A stretch of DNA of 64,000 nucleotides from Metarhizobium sp017305935 (lineage in GTDB: Bacteria; Pseudomonadota; Alphaproteobacteria; Rhizobiales; Rhizobiaceae). Below are positions 59,136-64,000 of this stretch, piece after piece. A program made the translations under genes and the position numbers. Under the pieces are notes generated by a model. That model was not told the origin of the DNA and did no database searches. It saw only the letters and a list, made by a program, of their open reading frames with translations. Location of the stretch: the NCBI RefSeq assembly GCF_029601685.1, contig NZ_JARRIR010000008.1, forward strand, positions 1 through 64,000, in the 5' to 3' direction. Numbering within the stretch: the stretch's first letter is position 1; each line of letters starts with the position of its first letter.

Positions 59136-60350
59136 CTAGACGACTGGCGACTTCTCGGTGGCAGCATCACGGGATCGAAGGAGCGCCAGCCCCAACGACA
59201 CCAGCACTGCCATTGCCGTGGCGTAACAAATCACGGGCCACGCTGTATCGCCGTTTAACAGCGTCACCGCCAATGTCCCGACGATACTGACTATCAGGCT
59301 TTGGATGCAGAAGTAGAACGCAACCGCTGATCCAGCGATGTCGTCGAACTGCGCAAGTGCGCCGTTGGCGGTAACGGACACCGTGAAGACAATGCCGACC
59401 GCGACAACCCACATCGGCAGGATGAAGCTGAAAAATGACGGCGATCCGAAAAGTTGGCCGATCCCCAACAGGATCGCGCCGGAAACGAGCAACGCCATCC
59501 CGCGCGCTACGCATCCCGCGATACCCCATTTGGCAACGAAGGACTTTGCGAAGCGGGTTGTCGTGACCATGACCAGCGCGACAGTCGCGAAGGCCAAGCT
59601 AAATCCGATCTCGGAATAGCCGGCTTGGCCTATGAGAACACGGGGGGCTGTCGAGAAGAAAACGAAGAATGTGCCCATGCCGGCACTAAATCCGACTGTG
59701 TAAACCCAAAAGGCCGGACTCGCGAAGATCGGCAAAACAGATCGTTGCGTTCTGGCCTGATCCAACGGTCGGGTTTCATGCCACCTGAAACTGGCGTTTA
59801 AGAGTGCGAGCGAAGCCAGTGCAGCCAGTGTGATGAAGATCGCCTGCCATCCCCAAAACTCGCCGATCAGCGCACCGGCTATAGGGCCGAGCGCAGGCAC
59901 GAACGCCAGCATCGAACTGAAAAGGCCGTAGATGACGGCACCTTCGGGACGATTGGCATATACGTCGCGCACGGTCGCGAAGGTGGCCACCAGCATGGCC
60001 GATGCTCCAACTGCCTGAACCAGACGAAACGCAACAAAGGCTAATGCAGTTGAAGAACAAGCCGCTCCCAGAGACGCAGCAACGAAAGCCGTTGCGCCTA
60101 CAAGCAGGATCGGCCGTCGCCCGACGCGATCGGAGAGTGGCCCAAAGATCACTTGGCCCACACCGAGCATCACCATGTAGAAGCTCAACGTGAGTTGGAT
60201 TATGGATGGAGTCGTGTTCAGGACGCCCGGCATCGCCGGAACGACTGGAAGATAAATATCCATCGCCAGCGACGCGAGGATGTCGAAGGGAGCCATAAGC
60301 AGCAAGGCTGCCGGCAGCGTATAGGCCCACGCGGGGCGTGTGGTGGTCAT
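59136..60350 (-). CDS. floR: Florfenicol/chloramphenicol efflux MFS transporter
   Basis: 404 residues, the length of FloR. MTTTRPAWAYTLPAALLLMA at the start, YMVMLGVGQVIFGPLSDRVG and RPLDQARTQRSVLPIFASPA in the middle, and LLRSRDAATEKSPVV at the end match FloR as I recall it with scattered substitutions (a variant). 12 TM drug/proton antiporter giving phenicol resistance. Lies 216 bp downstream of the relaxase on the same strand. Confidence 0.93.
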   Translation of the reverse strand: MTTTRPAWAYTLPAALLLMAPFDILASLAMDIYLPVVPAMPGVLNTTPSIIQLTLSFYMVMLGVGQVIFGPLSDRVGRRPILLVGATAFVAASLGAACSSTALAFVAFRLVQAVGASAMLVATFATVRDVYANRPEGAVIYGLFSSMLAFVPALGPIAGALIGEFWGWQAIFITLAALASLALLNASFRWHETRPLDQARTQRSVLPIFASPAFWVYTVGFSAGMGTFFVFFSTAPRVLIGQAGYSEIGFSLAFATVALVMVTTTRFAKSFVAKWGIAGCVARGMALLVSGAILLGIGQLFGSPSFFSFILPMWVVAVGIVFTVSVTANGALAQFDDIAGSAVAFYFCIQSLIVSIVGTLAVTLLNGDTAWPVICYATAMAVLVSLGLALLRSRDAATEKSPVV

Positions 60351-60566
60351 GACGAATCAACCGCTCGATTAAGGATACCGGGCAGCGTCTGCTCGTCAGC
60401 AATCAGATGGGATTGGTCTTACAGAGCGCCGCAACAACAATTCTGATGTTGCGGCTTACTTGTCTGCTGACTTGGAATTTCCCATGCTGATGGCTCCACG
60501 ATTACGAAATTGAATAGCAGCTCTTATCGAATTAGTTGTTGCGTTGCAATGCGGTATCGTTGACTC

Positions 60567-62621
60567 CTATAGCCCCAACCCCCGCTGCCGCCCTACCTGC
60601 CACGACACCGAACCGCCCTGCATGATACCCGCGACCTCGCGGCCGAGCTGGCGGTCGATGATCGGCCGCCACGGGACAAGGGTGAACTCGTGGCTCTTTT
60701 CCACGATGGCGAACTTGCCGCTCGTTAGCTGGACAGTCCCGGTGAACTTGCCGCTGACACTCTCACCATCCTTGGCGGCGCGGAACGGCAGCGCCTTGCC
60801 CTCGGCCATCTCCGCACCGGCGCGCGCAACTTCCCGCTCGCGCAGGGTGGCGAGAAGATTGCGCCGGTAGAAGATGCGGCCGTCCCTGTTGCGCGTGGCG
60901 TCGCGCTGTTCGATATGATGCTCGCGGCGCTGGTCCATGGCTTCGCGGACCTGTTGCCCGAAGCCGGTCGGCGCAAGGTCGGCCGTTTCGCCATGGACCA
61001 ATCGCCGGTCCAGCCATGTCGCGCCGTCCGAACGTATCTGCCTTTGCAGATCAACCGGGGAAAGCACGCGAACGCTTGCCTGCCGGTCGCGGCCGGCATC
61101 GTAATCAGCCGCGCGGCTGACCAGATCATCTGGGATGCGCCATTGGTCGGCGTCGATGCGCTCGACGATGCCGGCCCGGCGCAGCGCCTCCAGCCGCCGG
61201 ACATGGGCATCGATATAGCCCTCATAGTCGCCGCCGGGAACGCGGCCCTCGAATTTCGCCTGCTCCAGATGACGGCTCGGCCGATAGATGCCGTCCTCGG
61301 CGATGGCGGTGATGGTGCGGTCGGACGGTCGGGCTGCCGCCTCGGCCGGGCCGATCTGGACGACGCTGCCGATGCGGGCGTCCTCCAGCCGCTCGGGCGC
61401 GATGCCGGCAATGTGGTGTGCGCGGCCGTCGATCCCGTCCACCACGATTGTCAGGTTCTCGCCCAGCTCGTCGGACAGGTGCTTGTCCACGACGCGGCCG
61501 ACGATGGGCGTCTCGGGCGCTCCGTCATGGATTTGGAAGCTCATGGGATCGCGTTCGCCGCCCTGCGGCCCAAGCGCCTTGTGCATGGTGCGGATAATGT
61601 CGCCCCGCTCGCCCAACTCGCGCAAGACCGGTTCCATGTCCTTGCTCAATTCCCAAACACCGGGCGCGTGCTCGGTCGCCAGCCCCATCTTCTCCAGCTT
61701 GGCGAGCCTGCGCAGGCGTAGCGTTCGCTCGAACTGCCGCCTCGGCGCTGCCGGCTCGTGGCGCAGGTCGACGAAACGGGCATCGGCTTCCTCGGCCATG
61801 GCGCGATCGATGCGGGCGAAACGGTCCTGGTCGATTTCGGCGGACAGCTTGCGGGTCTGCTCAATCTCGGTAACGGGGCCGAGTTCCAGACTGGCAAGCT
61901 CGCTGGCGCGCTCGCGCAGGCCGTTGGCGAGATAGTCGCCGTTGATGACTAGATCCCCGCCCGTATCATCGCGGCCGTTGACGATGACATGCACATGGGG
62001 ATGGCCGGTGTTGTAGTGATTGACGGCAACCCAATCCAGCTTCGTGCCGAGGTCGCCTTCCACCTGTTTCATGAAATCGCGGGTGTAGGCCGTGAGGTCC
62101 GACAGCTCCGCGCCATCCTCGGGCGAGACGATGAATCTGAACTGATGGCGGTCATCCTGACCACGATCAAGGAAGGCGTCGCCATCGGCGCGGTCTTCAT
62201 GCGCCGAATAGAGCTGGCCGCGTTCGCCGTCGCGCGAGGTTCCGTCACGCTGGACATAGCGCAGATGCGCGCGGGCACGGCCGCCCTTCCATGCGGCCCG
62301 GACGCTGCGCTGCTTGACGATCACGCGGCGGCTGCCCGGCTGGCGATGATGCCAGTTGCCGGATATGTTCCGGGCGCGCACGAAGCTCGCGCCCCGGCCG
62401 CGCTTCACGCCCTTGCCGCTGGCGGCCATGGCGCGAGACCGCCCCGGCGATGACGGGCGCGCGGATGACGGCATGGAAGGATCGCGTGAGGCTGCCGCCT
62501 GATGCTGGCGGGTGATCTTCCTGACCTGCGTGAAAAAGCTCTTGGTCTTGCCGGCCTTCGGCGTGTCGGATCGGATGCGGCCGGGCTTCGGACGGAAGCG
62601 GTTTTCGTCGTCGGCGCTCAA
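60567..62621 (-). CDS. VirD2-like relaxase with DUF3363 domain
   Basis: 684 residues. N-terminal relaxase domain about 95-330: candidate nucleophile Tyr122 in AHLRYVQRDGTSRDG, and the metal-binding HPHVH (207-211) in NTGHPHVHVIVNGRDDTGG. The C-terminal half is DUF3363 (IYRPSRHLEQAKFEGRVPGG; LVPWRPIIDRQLGRE). It would nick oriT and lead DNA through the channel. The candidate oriT is just upstream. Basic N-terminal 90 residues may carry a DNA-binding segment. Confidence 0.9.
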   Translation of the reverse strand: MSADDENRFRPKPGRIRSDTPKAGKTKSFFTQVRKITRQHQAAASRDPSMPSSARPSSPGRSRAMAASGKGVKRGRGASFVRARNISGNWHHRQPGSRRVIVKQRSVRAAWKGGRARAHLRYVQRDGTSRDGERGQLYSAHEDRADGDAFLDRGQDDRHQFRFIVSPEDGAELSDLTAYTRDFMKQVEGDLGTKLDWVAVNHYNTGHPHVHVIVNGRDDTGGDLVINGDYLANGLRERASELASLELGPVTEIEQTRKLSAEIDQDRFARIDRAMAEEADARFVDLRHEPAAPRRQFERTLRLRRLAKLEKMGLATEHAPGVWELSKDMEPVLRELGERGDIIRTMHKALGPQGGERDPMSFQIHDGAPETPIVGRVVDKHLSDELGENLTIVVDGIDGRAHHIAGIAPERLEDARIGSVVQIGPAEAAARPSDRTITAIAEDGIYRPSRHLEQAKFEGRVPGGDYEGYIDAHVRRLEALRRAGIVERIDADQWRIPDDLVSRAADYDAGRDRQASVRVLSPVDLQRQIRSDGATWLDRRLVHGETADLAPTGFGQQVREAMDQRREHHIEQRDATRNRDGRIFYRRNLLATLREREVARAGAEMAEGKALPFRAAKDGESVSGKFTGTVQLTSGKFAIVEKSHEFTLVPWRPIIDRQLGREVAGIMQGGSVSWQVGRQRGLGL

Positions 62622-62934
62622 GGGCGCGACTCCAGCCCAAATCGCCGAAAAACGGCCGATCTGCGCCTATGGTGCCGCTCGAAACCCTGCAAAGCCAAGG
62701 CTTTGCGCAAAATCGCGGCACGCGGCCCCTCAAAACCATGGTGCCGGAACCGGCCACCTAACCAGTGTGCAGACAACAACAATTTCCAGAAGCGGCCCCA
62801 TATGGTGCCGTCTTCTTTAATCTTGCCCTCCGCCTTTCCTTCCCTTTTTGCCCTTCCTGCCGGGAATGCTGCCAGGCGCACCCAAGCCTGACTGCACACC
62901 GGAAATGGACCGAACGAGCGCGTAAACGCCATGC
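62622..62934. other. Candidate oriT region
   Basis: Intergenic before the relaxase. Three copies of ATGGTGCCG (62669, 62738, 62800), a perfect hairpin GCAAAGCC-AA-GGCTTTGC (62689-62706), and GTGTGCAG (62766) mirrored by CTGCACAC (about 62891). Repeats and hairpins beside a relaxase are typical of an origin of transfer, but the nick site is not identified. Confidence 0.45.
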
Positions 62935-63645
62935 TCATGGCTTGTCGCCATCGCTCGCAAGGGCCACGAATATGCCGCTGTCCTGCGGCTCCTGAACGGC
63001 GGGATCGCGCAGAGAAGCGGTTGCGTGGATGTCGCTCGATGGCTGATTAACCGCCGCTGAAATGCCGCCGGATTGCGCAACGAAGAGCGGGGCTTCGCGC
63101 CAATCCGGTGGCGGCGGCGGCACGATGGTCGGCACATCAGGCGCAGTCGCCCTGCCGAGAACAGGTGCGAGCGTGGCGACATAGGCGCGTGTTTCTGCGG
63201 GCAAAGTGCGACCTGTCGCCAGATGCTCGTCATAGCGACCGGGACCGGCATTGTAGGCGGCAAGCATGGCCGCGACATTGCCATAGCGGTCCCACATCTC
63301 CCGCAGATACGCCGTACCTGCGAGGATGTTGTCACGCGGATCGTAAGGATCGCGCCCGAGGCCATGGCGGCTGCGCAGGCCCGCCCAGGTATCGGGCATG
63401 ACCTGCATCAGTCCCATCGCGCCCGCCGATGAAATGGCGCGCACATCGCCCGCGCTTTCCACACCCAGCACGGCCCGAATCCAGTGCTCTGGAATGCTGA
63501 AACGCCGTGACGCCTCTGCAATGAAAGCAGCATGGGGATGCGCGGTAACAGGCGCGGGTTGCGGCGTGACCTGCGCCATGGCCGGCATCGAGCCGCTGCC
63601 AGCCGACAGAAGGGCCGTGAAGAGAAGAAGGGCGCGGGATCGCAT
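62935..63645 (-). CDS. Lytic transglycosylase (VirB1-like)
   Basis: 236 residues from MRSRALLLFTALLSAG. Signal peptide (cleavage near AMAQ), then an SLT domain: catalytic Glu in VLGVESAGDVRAISSAGAMG, LMQVMPDTWAGLRSRHG, AMLAAYNAGPGRYDEH. C-terminal Pro-rich tail. Opens peptidoglycan locally for the transfer channel. The open frame upstream belongs to antisense of the DUF736 gene. Confidence 0.92.
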   Translation of the reverse strand: MRSRALLLFTALLSAGSGSMPAMAQVTPQPAPVTAHPHAAFIAEASRRFSIPEHWIRAVLGVESAGDVRAISSAGAMGLMQVMPDTWAGLRSRHGLGRDPYDPRDNILAGTAYLREMWDRYGNVAAMLAAYNAGPGRYDEHLATGRTLPAETRAYVATLAPVLGRATAPDVPTIVPPPPPDWREAPLFVAQSGGISAAVNQPSSDIHATASLRDPAVQEPQDSGIFVALASDGDKP

Positions 63646-63649
63646 GATC

Positions 63650-63985
63650 TCAGTCCCGATCTTCGCGGGGCCGCGGGCGGCTCCAGTGCAGCGACCATGA
63701 CGAGCCTGCATCGTCGTCGCGAAACAGATTGGCGCGGATCGGCTGCGGTAGGGCGGGATCGTCGAGCAGCACCGAGAGATATTCGCCAGCCTTTTCGCCG
63801 GTGCGTTTCCATGCAGCACCGACCTCCGGCCCGTCATGTTCAATGAAATGGACGCGATAGTCCGGCGCATTCTCCGCATCGGAATGTTCGGCGGGCACGA
63901 TAACGAGATCGCGCTTCATGGTGAGCGTGACGAGCTGACCGGCGAAGCCGGATGCGTCACGCGCAAATTGACCGATCTGTGGCAT
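63650..63985 (-). CDS. DUF736 protein
   Basis: 111 residues. MPQIGQFARDASGFAGQLVT and the segment DYRVHFIEHDGPEVGAAWKR then YLSVLLDDPALPQPIRANLF are the DUF736 hallmarks. These small proteins are found at this place, next to the transglycosylase and relaxase, in many alphaproteobacterial conjugative elements. Function is unknown. Sits 4 bp before the transglycosylase. Confidence 0.92.
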   Translation of the reverse strand: MPQIGQFARDASGFAGQLVTLTMKRDLVIVPAEHSDAENAPDYRVHFIEHDGPEVGAAWKRTGEKAGEYLSVLLDDPALPQPIRANLFRDDDAGSSWSLHWSRPRPREDRD

Positions 63986-64000
63986 GGTATGTCTCCTGTG

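Larger units (their letters stand above)
38460..64000. mobile_element. Integrative conjugative element, left part
   Basis: Integrase, AlpA regulator, complete trb mating-pair set, traG, relaxase and associated genes in one block, with resistance cargo inside. The left boundary is placed near the TGACGGTAT repeats and is uncertain; it could instead include the recombinase-ParB cassette back to 33318. The right end lies beyond the window. Confidence 0.7.

Noticed and set aside
60915..61721. A 268-codon plus-strand frame
   Set aside because: Antisense of the relaxase gene.

Overview
The window looks like an accessory-rich chromosomal segment of an alphaproteobacterium of the order Hyphomicrobiales, most likely the Brucella/Ochrobactrum group or a near relative. 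This is inferred from protein style (alphaproteobacterial SthA, rhizobial-type phage genes, a trb-type conjugation module common in alphaproteobacterial ICEs) and GC content. No database search was possible, so identifications rest on recognisable motifs and recall of family sequences. One run of 210 N (58408-58617) lies inside tetR.

Layout. (1) 1-1463: an IS3-family element cut by the window edge abuts the C-terminal remnant of a serine recombinase. (2) 1464-1553: tRNA-Ser(UGA), minus strand. (3) 1515-30636: a 29-kb prophage-like element integrated in that tRNA, bounded by a 39-bp direct repeat. It carries a tyrosine integrase, an early operon with a primase-polymerase, two large virion or ejection-type proteins, a cluster of regulators and small early genes, a terminase small subunit, a LigD-type ligase, and at the right end a low-GC trio that includes a HipA-like kinase. 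I see no large terminase, portal or capsid gene, so it is probably defective or a satellite. (4) 30637-33146: chromosomal backbone with two small metal-related periplasmic proteins and sthA. (5) 33147-38150: a truncated radC, then a cassette of a winged-helix protein, a large serine recombinase and two ParB/RepB-like proteins. (6) about 38.4-64 kb: an integrative conjugative element (ICE) with a P4-type integrase, an AlpA regulator, the mating-pair genes trbI-G-F-L-K-J-E-D-C-B, traG, a VirD2-like relaxase, a transglycosylase and a DUF736 protein. Between traG and the relaxase lies a cargo region: two near-duplicate LysR genes flanking an HxlR regulator and a FabF-type ketoacyl synthase, then tetA(G)/tetR(G), a relaxase 3'-end fragment, and floR.

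How it works together. The ICE supplies the relaxase, coupling protein and type IV channel for transfer, and carries efflux genes for tetracycline and for florfenicol/chloramphenicol. A similar 22-bp motif lies upstream of both traG and trbB and may co-regulate them. An antisense NTF2-like gene sits between trbF and trbG, and a one-base insertion disrupts the DUF2274 gene, so full transfer competence is uncertain. The most interesting candidates for new biology are the recombinase-ParB-ParB cassette, the HipA-like kinase trio at the prophage attR, the HxlR-FabF cargo between duplicated LysR genes, and the relaxase-floR arrangement, which may resemble the source of the virD2-floR-lysR modules known elsewhere.
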